A stretch of 11,414 nt of DNA, taken from NCBI GenBank assembly GCA_017561285.1, contig JAFZDG010000155.1, positions 1 through 11,414 of the forward strand, in the 5' to 3' direction. This document shows, in pieces, positions 1 through 6,623 of this stretch. Position 1 is the first letter of the stretch; each line of letters opens with the position of its first letter. Origin of the DNA: Bacteroidaceae bacterium (lineage in GTDB: Bacteria > Bacteroidota > Bacteroidia > Bacteroidales > Barnesiellaceae_A). Below the pieces are notes generated by a model, which worked only from the letters and a program-made list of their open reading frames with translations, was not told the origin of the DNA and did no database searches. Both the position numbers and the translations under genes were made by a program.

Positions 1-1764
1 ACATCGGTCATATGCACCGACAAAACCGGTACTCTTACCCAAAACCAAATGCAAGTTGAAACAACTCATTTCTATGCCTTACACGAGCAACAATTGGGCG
101 AGAATCCTATCATCGACACACTCATCAGCGAGAGTATTGCACTCAATACAACCGCCAACCTCAATACCGACTCAAACGGAAAAACAGGTGTTATTGGTAA
201 CCCCACCGAAGGAGCTCTCCTCCTATGGCTTACCAAACAAAATGTACACTACAATCAATTGCGACACACCATACCCGTTGCCGAGCAACTCACATTCTCG
301 ACCGAGCGCAAGTATATGGCAACTGTTATTGTGTCGCCGTCGCTCAAAAAACGTATATTATATGTCAAAGGTGCTCCCGAAATCGTATTGAAAAAATGCA
401 ACAACATCAGTACAACACAAGGTATTGCACCCATAGAGCCTCTCTACAAAAATATTGAAACAGAACTGCTCAACTACCAAAACCGAGCCTTGCGCACACT
501 GGCTCTCGCCTATGCCGAAGTAGATCAAGAGAGCTGCTTTGACAATGGTGTACTCAAAGAGAATATACAACTCACCCTACTGGGTATCACAGCCATTGCC
601 GACCCCGTTCGAACCGATGTACCCGAAGCTATACAGTCGTGCCTCAACGCCGGTATAAACGTGAAAATAATTACCGGCGATACGCAGGCAACCGCTCGTG
701 AAATAGGTCGTCAAATAGGACTTTGGCAACCACAAGACACCGATAGCAACATTGCAACCGGCGAGCAAGTGGCGGCTATGAGTGACGAAGAACTCACCCA
801 ACGAGTACAACAGCTCAAAATTATTGCCCGAGCACGCCCCCTTGACAAAGAGCGACTCGTAAAAGCTCTGCAACGCAACAACGAGGTAGTAGCCGTAACA
901 GGCGATGGCACCAACGATGCTCCGGCACTCAATGCCGCTCAGGTAGGTCTATCAATGGGCGATGGCACAACCGTTGCCAAAGAGGCAAGCGCCATTACCA
1001 TCATCGACAACTCGTTTACGTCTATCAATAAAGCCGTAATGTGGGGACGATCGCTATACCACAACATACAGCGATTTATTATATTCCAAATGACCATCAA
1101 TCTGGTCGCTTGCCTTATTGTACTATTAGGAACAGCATTGGGAACCGAATCGCCGCTCACTGTTACACAAATGCTATGGGTAAACCTCATTATGGACACA
1201 TTTGCCGCCCTGGCACTTGCCTCGCTACCTCCCAACGAGAACGTAATGAAAGAGAAACCACGCCCCTTGAGTGCGCACATCATTACACCGGCTATGGCTC
1301 GTACCATCCTTATTACCGGCATACTTTTCGTTGCATTTCTATTTGGTCTACTGCAATATTTCAATCATACCGATATTACAGTCCATACACCCATAGAATG
1401 GAACAACCTATTCAGTTATTATTTCCAATTTGGTCAGCATAACGGCCTATCATCTTATGAGTTGTCACTCTTTTTCACCATATTTGTGATGTTACAATTC
1501 TGGAATATGTTCAATGCCAAAGCATTTGCAACAAACACATCGGCCTTTGCATCTATATGGCGTTGCGCCGGATTTATGGGCGTGGGACTATTAATCGTTT
1601 TAGGACAGGTACTTATAGTAAATATAGGAGGTAAAATGTTCAGCGTAGAACCACTATCAGCCGAACACTGGATACAGCTGACATTGGCCACTTCTACAGT
1701 ACTAATTGTAGGCGAAATATTTCGACTTATCACAAGGATTTTCACGCAACACAAAAAGAGTTAA
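1..1764 (+). CDS. Ca2+-transporting P-type ATPase (PMCA-like, type IIB), 5' end missing
   Basis: A membrane pump that probably exports Ca2+ from the cytoplasm using ATP. The frame is open from base 1, so the gene begins outside the window; the ATG at 49 is internal. Visible residues 4-13 read ICTDKTGTLT, with D7 the aspartate that is phosphorylated. Then come the nucleotide-binding domain with KGAPE (123-127), ITGD (224-227) and the hinge TGDGTNDAP (300-308). M6 carries MLWVNLIMD (391-399), with N395 and D399 as expected Ca2+ ligands, followed by hydrophobic segments completing about six C-terminal helices and a short basic tail. The M5-M6 wording (NLVACLIVLLG, QMLWVNLIMDTFAALALA) is closer to plasma-membrane Ca2+ pumps than to K+, Cu+ or Mg2+ pumps. 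The N-terminal actuator domain and the M4 PEGL-type motif lie upstream, so ion specificity rests on M6 and overall similarity. Confidence 0.9.
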   Translation, partial: TSVICTDKTGTLTQNQMQVETTHFYALHEQQLGENPIIDTLISESIALNTTANLNTDSNGKTGVIGNPTEGALLLWLTKQNVHYNQLRHTIPVAEQLTFSTERKYMATVIVSPSLKKRILYVKGAPEIVLKKCNNISTTQGIAPIEPLYKNIETELLNYQNRALRTLALAYAEVDQESCFDNGVLKENIQLTLLGITAIADPVRTDVPEAIQSCLNAGINVKIITGDTQATAREIGRQIGLWQPQDTDSNIATGEQVAAMSDEELTQRVQQLKIIARARPLDKERLVKALQRNNEVVAVTGDGTNDAPALNAAQVGLSMGDGTTVAKEASAITIIDNSFTSINKAVMWGRSLYHNIQRFIIFQMTINLVACLIVLLGTALGTESPLTVTQMLWVNLIMDTFAALALASLPPNENVMKEKPRPLSAHIITPAMARTILITGILFVAFLFGLLQYFNHTDITVHTPIEWNNLFSYYFQFGQHNGLSSYELSLFFTIFVMLQFWNMFNAKAFATNTSAFASIWRCAGFMGVGLLIVLGQVLIVNIGGKMFSVEPLSAEHWIQLTLATSTVLIVGEIFRLITRIFTQHKKS

Positions 1765-1805
1765 AAAAGAGTGTCATAAAAAGGTAGGAAATCAGTTATT
1801 TATAT

Positions 1806-1813
1806 TAATTTTG
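1806..1813 (+). promoter_or_regulatory. Likely -7 element of the transketolase promoter
   Basis: TAATTTTG fits the Bacteroidetes TAnnTTTG -7 consensus and lies 37 bp before the transketolase ATG, in the 86-bp gap after the ATPase. I see no TTTG at the expected -33 distance, so the promoter is half-supported. Transcription would start near 1818-1822, giving a leader of about 30 nt. Confidence 0.45.
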
Positions 1814-1850
1814 TAACGGAATTAATAAAATAACTTATACACTATATTTT

Positions 1851-3887
1851 ATGGACATAATGAAAAATCTCAATCGTGCAGCCGACAATATCAGAGTACT
1901 CTCGGCAGCAATGGTAGAAAAAGCCAAATCGGGACACCCCGGTGGTGCAATGGGTGGTGCAGACTTCACCAACGCACTTTATGCTAAATACTTGGTTTAT
2001 GACCCCGATGACGCATTGTGGATAAACCGTGATAGATTCTTCCTCGACCCCGGTCATATGTCGCCTATGCTCTACAGTGTACTTGCATTTACCGGCAAAT
2101 TCTCGATGGAAGAACTCCAAAGTTTCCGTCAATGGGGCAGCGTAACCCCCGGTCACCCCGAAGTAGATTTTGCTCGTGGTATAGAAAACACCTCCGGCCC
2201 ACTCGGTCAAGGTCACACAATGGCCGTAGGTGCAGCTATCGCCGAGCAATTCTTGGCAGCCCGTTTCGGACAATGGATGTCACACAAGACCTATGCATTC
2301 ATCTCTGATGGTGGTATTCAAGAGGAGATTTCTCAAGGTGCCGGCCGCTTGGCAGGTTACTTGAAGCTCAACAACCTCATTATGTTCTATGATAGCAACA
2401 GCATTCAGCTCTCTACTGCAACCAACGAGGTAACATCGGAAGATACTGCTGCCAAATATCGCGCATGGAATTGGAACGTAATAGAGATTGATGGTACCGA
2501 CGCAGCAGCTATATGCCAAGCAATCGAAGCAGCTCAAAACGAGAAAGAGCGTCCGACACTCATCATTGGTCGTACCATTATGGGTAAAGGCTGTGTAACA
2601 GCCGAAGGCAAGAGCTTCGAGAATCAATGCTCTACACACGGACAACCCTTGAGCAAATCGGGTGCCAGCTACGAAAAGACCATCGAAAACTTGGGCGGCG
2701 ATGTAGAAAATCCCTTCGTACTCTTCCCCGAGACCGAGGCTCTTTATGCAGCTCGTCGCGAAGAATTGCGCCGTATCGTTGCTGAGCGCAAGGCTCAACA
2801 AGCTGCTTGGGAGAAAGAGAACCCCGAGCAAGCCGAAGAGTTGAGAAGATACTTTGCCAACGAAATTCCCGCAATAGATTTTGGTGCTATCGAATTCAAA
2901 GCCAACATTGCAACTCGCACAGCATCGGCTACCGTACTTTCGGTACTCGCCGAAAAATGCAAAAATATGGTTGTATCGTCGGCCGACCTTGCCAACAGCG
3001 ACAAGACCGATGGTTTCTTGAAAAAAACCCACGCCCTCGCCCCCGGCGACTTCACAGGAGCATTCCTTCAAGCAGGTGTTTCTGAGTTGACAATGGCTGT
3101 AATTGTAAATGGTATGTTATTGCATGGTGGTATGCAAGCAGCTTGCGGTACATTCTTTGTATTCTCAGACTATATGAAGCCCGCCGTACGTATGGCTGCT
3201 TTGATGGAACTTCCTGCCAAATACATCTGGACACACGATGCATTCCGCGTAGGAGAAGATGGCCCCACACACGAGCCCGTAGAGCAAGAAGCACAAATAC
3301 GCTTGATGGAACAATTGAAAAACCACAGCGGAGAAAACAGTATGCTCGTATTGCGCCCCGCCGACAGTGCCGAGACTGCTGTTGCATGGAAACTTGCCAT
3401 TGAAAACACCGCTACCCCTACAGCACTCATCCTCTCTCGTCAAGACATCAAAGACATTCCTGCAATGGGCGAGTGCCGTTATACCGAGGCCTTGCAAAGT
3501 GTCAAAGGTGCATACATCGTTGCTAAAGACGAGAACCCCGATGTAGTGTTGGTAGCCAATGGTTCGGAAGTATCAACCCTTTACGAGGCAGCTCAAATAC
3601 TCAAAGCCGAAGGTATCCGCAGCCAAATCGTATCGGCTCCTTCGTTGGGATTGTATGCAGCACAACCTCAAGAGTACAAAGATACAATCATACCTCAAGG
3701 TATTCCTGTTTATGGTTTGACAGCAGGTCTGCCCTCAACATTGTGGCCTATCATTGGTAGCAACAATGGTATGATACATGGTCTCGACCACTTTGGTCAC
3801 TCTGCGCCCTACAAAGTATTGGATGAGAAATTAGGCTTCACACCCACACTTGTTGCCGAGCAAATTAAACATTTCATTGGTAAATAA
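1851..3887 (+). CDS. tkt: Transketolase
   Basis: Cytoplasmic, thiamine-diphosphate-dependent enzyme that moves two-carbon units between sugar phosphates in the non-oxidative pentose phosphate pathway. It has 678 residues, the normal full length, with all three domains: TPP-binding PP domain (about 1-330), Pyr domain (about 345-515) and C-terminal domain (about 540-678). Visible sites: H29 in SGHPGG, H69 in LDPGHM, the Mg/TPP motif SDGGIQEE (152-159) with D153 and N183 (YDSNS), H263 in THG, the catalytic glutamate E422 in AGVSELTMA, H472 and GEDGPTH (478-484). The motif reads SDG where many bacteria have GDG, and DSN where many have DDN; from memory this is the usual Bacteroidetes form, not damage. 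Two in-frame ATGs, at 1851 and 1860, are both possible starts; the first is used here. Neither has a Shine-Dalgarno. Confidence 0.96.
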   Translation: MDIMKNLNRAADNIRVLSAAMVEKAKSGHPGGAMGGADFTNALYAKYLVYDPDDALWINRDRFFLDPGHMSPMLYSVLAFTGKFSMEELQSFRQWGSVTPGHPEVDFARGIENTSGPLGQGHTMAVGAAIAEQFLAARFGQWMSHKTYAFISDGGIQEEISQGAGRLAGYLKLNNLIMFYDSNSIQLSTATNEVTSEDTAAKYRAWNWNVIEIDGTDAAAICQAIEAAQNEKERPTLIIGRTIMGKGCVTAEGKSFENQCSTHGQPLSKSGASYEKTIENLGGDVENPFVLFPETEALYAARREELRRIVAERKAQQAAWEKENPEQAEELRRYFANEIPAIDFGAIEFKANIATRTASATVLSVLAEKCKNMVVSSADLANSDKTDGFLKKTHALAPGDFTGAFLQAGVSELTMAVIVNGMLLHGGMQAACGTFFVFSDYMKPAVRMAALMELPAKYIWTHDAFRVGEDGPTHEPVEQEAQIRLMEQLKNHSGENSMLVLRPADSAETAVAWKLAIENTATPTALILSRQDIKDIPAMGECRYTEALQSVKGAYIVAKDENPDVVLVANGSEVSTLYEAAQILKAEGIRSQIVSAPSLGLYAAQPQEYKDTIIPQGIPVYGLTAGLPSTLWPIIGSNNGMIHGLDHFGHSAPYKVLDEKLGFTPTLVAEQIKHFIGK

Positions 3888-3921
3888 CCTTATTTGATTG
3901 TTATTGTTATATAGTGTAACA

Positions 3922-3950
3922 AAGGATGTATTAAAAGTTTATCTATCCTT
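3922..3950 (+). terminator. Weak hairpin downstream of transketolase, possible terminator
   Basis: AAGGAT (3922-3927) pairs with ATCCTT (3945-3950) around a 17-nt AT-rich loop, 35 bp after the transketolase stop. No T-run follows directly; the nearest is TTTTTT at 3964-3969, itself part of an AT palindrome. It may be a poor intrinsic terminator or just AT-rich chance. Confidence 0.25.
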
Positions 3951-4018
3951 CAAAAATATGTCGTTTTTTACAAAAAAGACTCTATTTTTACAGAAAAAAA
4001 CAGTTTTCGAGCATTCAG

Positions 4019-4050
4019 TTTGGATTTTAAATTTTTAATACATACCTTTG
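4019..4050 (+). promoter_or_regulatory. Consensus promoter of the OmpA-family gene
   Basis: TTTG (4019-4022) and TACCTTTG (4043-4050) are separated by 20 bp, matching the Bacteroidetes TTTG-N19-21-TAnnTTTG promoter at every defined base. Expected start of transcription is about 4055-4058, giving a leader of roughly 60 nt that is AT-rich and lacks a Shine-Dalgarno (AAATAAAACAATAATT just before the ATG). Such a match fits a very abundant outer-membrane protein. T-tract/A-tract pairs at 3964-3977 and 3985-4000 lie just upstream. Confidence 0.85.
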
Positions 4051-4118
4051 ACACTTGAAATTGGATTAAAGTACCTTATTTAAAGTATTTAATTACAAAC
4101 CCAAATAAAACAATAATT

Positions 4119-5324
4119 ATGAAAAAAATTTCTACAGTAGCAATGCTTCTTGCATTCCTCATTGCACCTCTTGCAATGGGTGCACCTACTACAGAGACAG
4201 AAACAGTACCCGATGAGTCACAAGGCCTTTTGTTGAACGGCTTCTGGGACAATTGGTACATTTCTATCGATGGTGGTGCAAGTGTATTCTTCAGCCCTGA
4301 AGATGAGCAACTCGACTTTACAAAACGTATTGCCCCCAATGCCGGTTTGAACTTTGGCAAATGGTGGACTCCCATTTTCGGTACAAGAATCGGTGTTGAC
4401 TATATGTCGGGCAACTGCGCCGCTACATCTGCCGACGCTTACGGCTATATGGCCGATGCTTTGATTGCCGGTACTGACAATCTTCACCAACAAAAATTCC
4501 ATGGCATCCGTCCTCACCTCGATGGTATGGTTGACCTCATCAACTTGTTTGGTGGCTACAACCCCTCTCGCATCTATTCACTCGTTATATATGGTGGATT
4601 TGGTTATGGCTATGGTTGGGCCGAAGACCAAGATTTCAATAGCGGTTTGTGGACAACCGAGCTTCGTGGTGGTTTGATCAACAGCTTCCATGTAAGCGAT
4701 GCTATCGATGTAAACATCGAGCTTAAACTTAGCAAATATGACAGCGGTTTCTGTCAAGAAATTGGTGAATTCAACAACCTTATGGCTTCTGCCAACGTAG
4801 GTGTTGCTTACAAATTTAATGAGCGCGGCTGGCAAGCTCCCGTTATCCCCGTTGTTGTTCCCGTTGTTCCCAAATACAGCGATGCAGAAGGTGATGCTCT
4901 CGTACAAAGATTGCAAGAGGCCAACAACCGCATCAAAGATCTCGAAGAAGAATTGGCAGCTGCCAACGATGCTTTGGCTCGCGCCGAGGCTGCTTGCAAA
5001 GAGGTTGGTCCCGCTTACACAATCTACTTCGACATCAACCAATCTTCACTCAACGCTTGCAACAAGAAGGTTGTTAAGGCTATGGCCGATGCTATCAAAG
5101 CCGATCCCAACACCAAATACGTCATCACAGGTTACGCCGATAAAGAAACAGGTACAGATGCTTACAACGCTAAATTGCGTGAGGCTCGTGCTCAATCGGT
5201 TTACAAAATGCTCGTTAAAAACGGCGTAAATCCCGACCAACTCACTACTGCAACTGATACCAAGCCCCTCAACAAGTTCAACTATGTTCTTGACCGTGCG
5301 GCTACTATCAAAGTTGTAAAATAA
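4119..5324 (+). CDS. OmpA-family outer-membrane protein with peptidoglycan-binding domain
   Basis: Secreted protein of 401 residues that probably ties the outer membrane to peptidoglycan. Residues 1-22 are a classic signal peptide (MKK, then a hydrophobic stretch, cleavage near MGA). Residues about 38-235 look like an eight-stranded beta-barrel, with alternating polar/aromatic strands ending in NVGVAYKF. A Pro/Val linker (242-251) leads to a short coiled coil (about 254-296, heptad-like LQEANNRIKDLEEELAAAND). The OmpA/Pal-type domain covers about 300-401: YFDINQSSL at its start, then GYADKETGT with D331 and NAKLREAR with N340 and R347, the positions expected to grip diaminopimelate. It stands alone between its own promoter and terminator. 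Codon use is very regular, as in highly expressed genes. It resembles the major OmpA-like porins of Bacteroidales; the exact orthologue is not assigned. Confidence 0.9.
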   Translation: MKKISTVAMLLAFLIAPLAMGAPTTETETVPDESQGLLLNGFWDNWYISIDGGASVFFSPEDEQLDFTKRIAPNAGLNFGKWWTPIFGTRIGVDYMSGNCAATSADAYGYMADALIAGTDNLHQQKFHGIRPHLDGMVDLINLFGGYNPSRIYSLVIYGGFGYGYGWAEDQDFNSGLWTTELRGGLINSFHVSDAIDVNIELKLSKYDSGFCQEIGEFNNLMASANVGVAYKFNERGWQAPVIPVVVPVVPKYSDAEGDALVQRLQEANNRIKDLEEELAAANDALARAEAACKEVGPAYTIYFDINQSSLNACNKKVVKAMADAIKADPNTKYVITGYADKETGTDAYNAKLREARAQSVYKMLVKNGVNPDQLTTATDTKPLNKFNYVLDRAATIKVVK

Positions 5325-5344
5325 TTGAGTAGCAAAAATAATAG

Positions 5345-5377
5345 AAAACGTCTTGCCCTCCGCGAGACGTTTTTTTT
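5345..5377 (+). terminator. Intrinsic terminator of the OmpA-family gene
   Basis: Twenty bases after the stop, AAAACGTCT (5345-5353) pairs perfectly with AGACGTTTT (5365-5373). The stem continues inward through a T-G wobble, G-C and C-G to a 5-nt loop (5357-5361), for 12 pairs in all. A run of eight T (5370-5377) follows. This is the clearest rho-independent terminator in the window. Confidence 0.93.
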
Positions 5378-5433
5378 GTACTCCAACCGCTACAAAGTAG
5401 AGATAAGATAGAGTATAAACAGAAAAAAATTAG

Positions 5434-5441
5434 CACCTTTG
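5434..5441 (+). promoter_or_regulatory. Possible -7 element for folB
   Basis: CACCTTTG lies 26 bp before the folB ATG and matches TAnnTTTG except for its first base. No TTTG is seen 19-21 bp upstream. A promoter is needed here because the strong terminator at 5345-5377 isolates folB from the gene before it; this is the best candidate but a weak one. Confidence 0.35.
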
Positions 5442-5467
5442 CGAGACCATCAATATCTACGAAAGAA

Positions 5468-5821
5468 ATGAAAACTTCTATACACTTCGACGAGATGCAC
5501 TTCTACGCCTATCATGGTGTAGATGCTCAAGAACTTGCGGTAGGCAACAACTATAGCATCAACCTTACATTACAAGTACCCTTTGAGAAAGCTATGCACA
5601 ACGACTCGCTGTGCGATACAATCAACTACGCTACAATATACAGCGAGATAGAAGCTATTATGCAAACACCATCGCAACTACTCGAGCACGTTGTAGGACG
5701 TATCATTGAAAAATTGCAACAGCAATTTCCACAAATAGAAGGCGGACATATAGCCCTATATAAAGAAAATCCCCCCATCACAGGCCGAATAGACCGTGTG
5801 GGGGTGATTGTAGATTGGTAA
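5468..5821 (+). CDS. folB: Dihydroneopterin aldolase
   Basis: Cytoplasmic enzyme of folate synthesis that splits 7,8-dihydroneopterin into 6-hydroxymethyl-7,8-dihydropterin and glycolaldehyde. The 117-residue length is typical. It aligns by eye with the family throughout: FYAYHGV (12-18), E22 in the position of the substrate-handling glutamate, DTINYATIY (50-58) with Y54, LLEH (71-74) with the pterin-anchoring E73, and KENPPITG (99-106) with catalytic K99. The ATG at 5468 is preceded by the A-rich ACGAAAGAA. It is a single-gene unit, set off by the terminator upstream and running head-on into rpiB with a 7-bp gap. I see no hairpin terminator in that gap, so transcripts probably read into each other. 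Confidence 0.95.
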   Translation: MKTSIHFDEMHFYAYHGVDAQELAVGNNYSINLTLQVPFEKAMHNDSLCDTINYATIYSEIEAIMQTPSQLLEHVVGRIIEKLQQQFPQIEGGHIALYKENPPITGRIDRVGVIVDW

Positions 5822-5828
5822 GACGAAA

Positions 5829-6269
5829 TTACATAGGAATCTTCTCTACACGGCGATTGTGACGGCCACCTTCGAACGGAGTAGAAAGGAAGGCCTCGAC
5901 AATCTTGTCAGACAACTCCAAAGGAATAAAACGGCCCGGCATAACCAATACATTGGCATCATTATGGGCACGAGCCAATTGAGCCAATTCTTCGGTCCAA
6001 CACAATGCCGATCGAATACCTTGATGCTTGTTCAATGTCATATTGATACCATTACCGCTACCACATATAGCTATACCGGGGTAGCATTCACCGGCCTCAA
6101 CAGCACATGCCAGAGGGTGGGCAAAGTCGGGGTAATCGACACTTTCGGTCGAATAGCAACCAAAATCCTTACACTCATAGCCTTGCGATGCGAGTAATTC
6201 TTTAACTCGCTCTTTCATCTCATAGCCCGCATGGTCACATGCAAGACCTATTGTTTTTTTGTCTGTCAT
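5829..6269 (-). CDS. rpiB: Ribose-5-phosphate isomerase B
   Basis: Interconverts ribose 5-phosphate and ribulose 5-phosphate in the cytoplasm, feeding the same pathway as the transketolase at 1851. It has 146 residues, normal for the RpiB/LacAB family. Motifs: CDHAG (11-15), SVDYPDFA (43-50), the active-site loop AICGSGNG (67-74) with C69 as the likely proton-shuttling cysteine, GIRSALCW (84-91) and AHNDANVL (101-108) with H102. The loop reads GSGNG, where the E. coli enzyme has GTG. The frame stays open to an ATG at 6323, but that start would lie upstream of the -7 promoter element at 6291-6298 and adds 18 residues outside the family fold, so the ATG at 6267-6269 is chosen. The leader would be only about 15 nt. 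Confidence 0.95.
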   Translation of the reverse strand: MTDKKTIGLACDHAGYEMKERVKELLASQGYECKDFGCYSTESVDYPDFAHPLACAVEAGECYPGIAICGSGNGINMTLNKHQGIRSALCWTEELAQLARAHNDANVLVMPGRFIPLELSDKIVEAFLSTPFEGGRHNRRVEKIPM

Positions 6270-6290
6270 AGTATATAAATTTATGTAGGG

Positions 6291-6298
6291 CAAAGATA
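6291..6298 (-). promoter_or_regulatory. -7 element of the rpiB promoter
   Basis: On the minus strand this reads TATCTTTG, a full match to TAnnTTTG, 21 bp upstream of the chosen rpiB ATG. GTTG copies further upstream sit 16 bp or 22 bp away, so the -33 element is uncertain. Its position decides the rpiB start. Confidence 0.65.
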
Positions 6299-6395
6299 GT
6301 GAAAACGTACGAAACAACGTCAAGCTTGCCCTAATATTTCGTAGCGAGTACTATCTATATTGGCTGTTTACAGCAAATGTAGCCAAAGGTGTGTA

Positions 6396-6415
6396 AAAAA
6401 ACAAATTTGTTTTTT
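6396..6415. repeat. Perfect 20-bp AT-rich palindrome
   Basis: The sequence is A6-C-A3-T3-G-T6, fully self-complementary with its centre between 6405 and 6406. With its T-run on either strand it resembles a bidirectional terminator, though no gene ends here; an alternative is a protein-binding site. Confidence 0.6.
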
Positions 6416-6455
6416 CTCTTGCCATCTTTCTATACGACAGGATGCCGTTGAGAAC

Positions 6456-6479
6456 AATCAAATTCAGACAGATTTGATT
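6456..6479. promoter_or_regulatory. Inverted repeat overlapping a -33 element (operator candidate)
   Basis: AATCAAAT (6456-6463) and ATTTGATT (6472-6479) are perfect inverted copies 8 bp apart, giving a 16-bp centre-to-centre spacing that suits a dimeric DNA-binding protein. The right arm covers the first two bases of the TTTG at 6478-6481. Binding there would be expected to block the promoter. No regulator gene lies nearby. Confidence 0.4.
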
Positions 6480-6509
6480 TGTTTCTTCTCACACCTTGCA
6501 CTATCTTTG
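6478..6509 (+). promoter_or_regulatory. Consensus promoter upstream of the glycosyltransferase operon
   Basis: TTTG (6478-6481), a 20-bp spacer and TATCTTTG (6502-6509) match the Bacteroidetes consensus as well as the OmpA promoter does. The start point near 6515 would leave a 5' leader of about 109 nt before the ATG at 6624. Confidence 0.7.
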
Positions 6510-6544
6510 AGGTAAACTCTAAGATTTTCTTCACTCGCTGTGAA

Positions 6545-6569
6545 AAATATCGAAGTAAACTTCATATTT
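6545..6569 (+). repeat. Leader hairpin between two CTCGCT copies
   Basis: AAATAT-(C)-GAAG pairs with CTTC-ATATTT around a TAAA loop: ten base pairs with one bulged C at 6551. It is bracketed by direct repeats CTCGCT at 6534-6539 and 6570-6575. No T-run follows, so it is not a terminator. Confidence 0.5.
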
Positions 6570-6585
6570 CTCGCTCGTTTGTTCG

Positions 6586-6593
6586 TATATTTG
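6586..6593 (+). promoter_or_regulatory. Second -7 element, proximal to the glycosyltransferase gene
   Basis: TATATTTG fits TAnnTTTG and lies 30 bp before the ATG at 6624, a normal distance for a main promoter. No TTTG is found 19-21 bp upstream; TTTG at 6578-6581 is too close. It may act with the distal promoter at 6478-6509 as a tandem pair. Confidence 0.5.
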
Positions 6594-6623
6594 TAGCTAT
6601 GATATTATAAATACTCAAAAGAT

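Larger units (their letters stand above)
6270..6623. other. Divergent intergenic region between rpiB and the glycosyltransferase gene
   Basis: These 354 bp hold no convincing gene. From left to right: the rpiB promoter (6291-6298), a small hairpin GCTGT-TT-ACAGC (6363-6374), a perfect 20-bp AT palindrome (6396-6415), an 8-bp inverted repeat (6456-6479), a consensus forward promoter (6478-6509), a 10-bp hairpin flanked by two CTCGCT copies (6534-6575) and a second forward -7 element (6586-6593). An 11-codon ATG frame at 6442-6477 begins before the forward promoter and is not credible. Confidence 0.7.

Noticed and set aside
49..51. ATG at 49 as the start of the P-type ATPase
   Set aside because: The frame is open to base 1 and encodes ICTDKTGTLT just upstream, so the catalytic aspartate would be lost.
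2280..3071. 263-residue open frame antisense to transketolase
   Set aside because: It is the mirror of a well-conserved coding sequence, with low-complexity composition and no recognisable motif; the plus-strand gene explains the region.
5822..5828. Bidirectional terminator between folB and rpiB
   Set aside because: The 7-bp gap and its flanks show no inverted repeat.
6270..6323. Upstream extension of rpiB by 18 residues to the ATG at 6323
   Set aside because: It spans the -7 promoter element at 6291-6298 and adds residues not found in the RpiB fold; MTDKKTIGLACDHAG is the normal N-terminus.
6442..6477. 11-codon leader peptide before the glycosyltransferase gene
   Set aside because: It begins upstream of the nearest forward promoter (6478-6509), has no attenuation-type codon run and no paired terminator.
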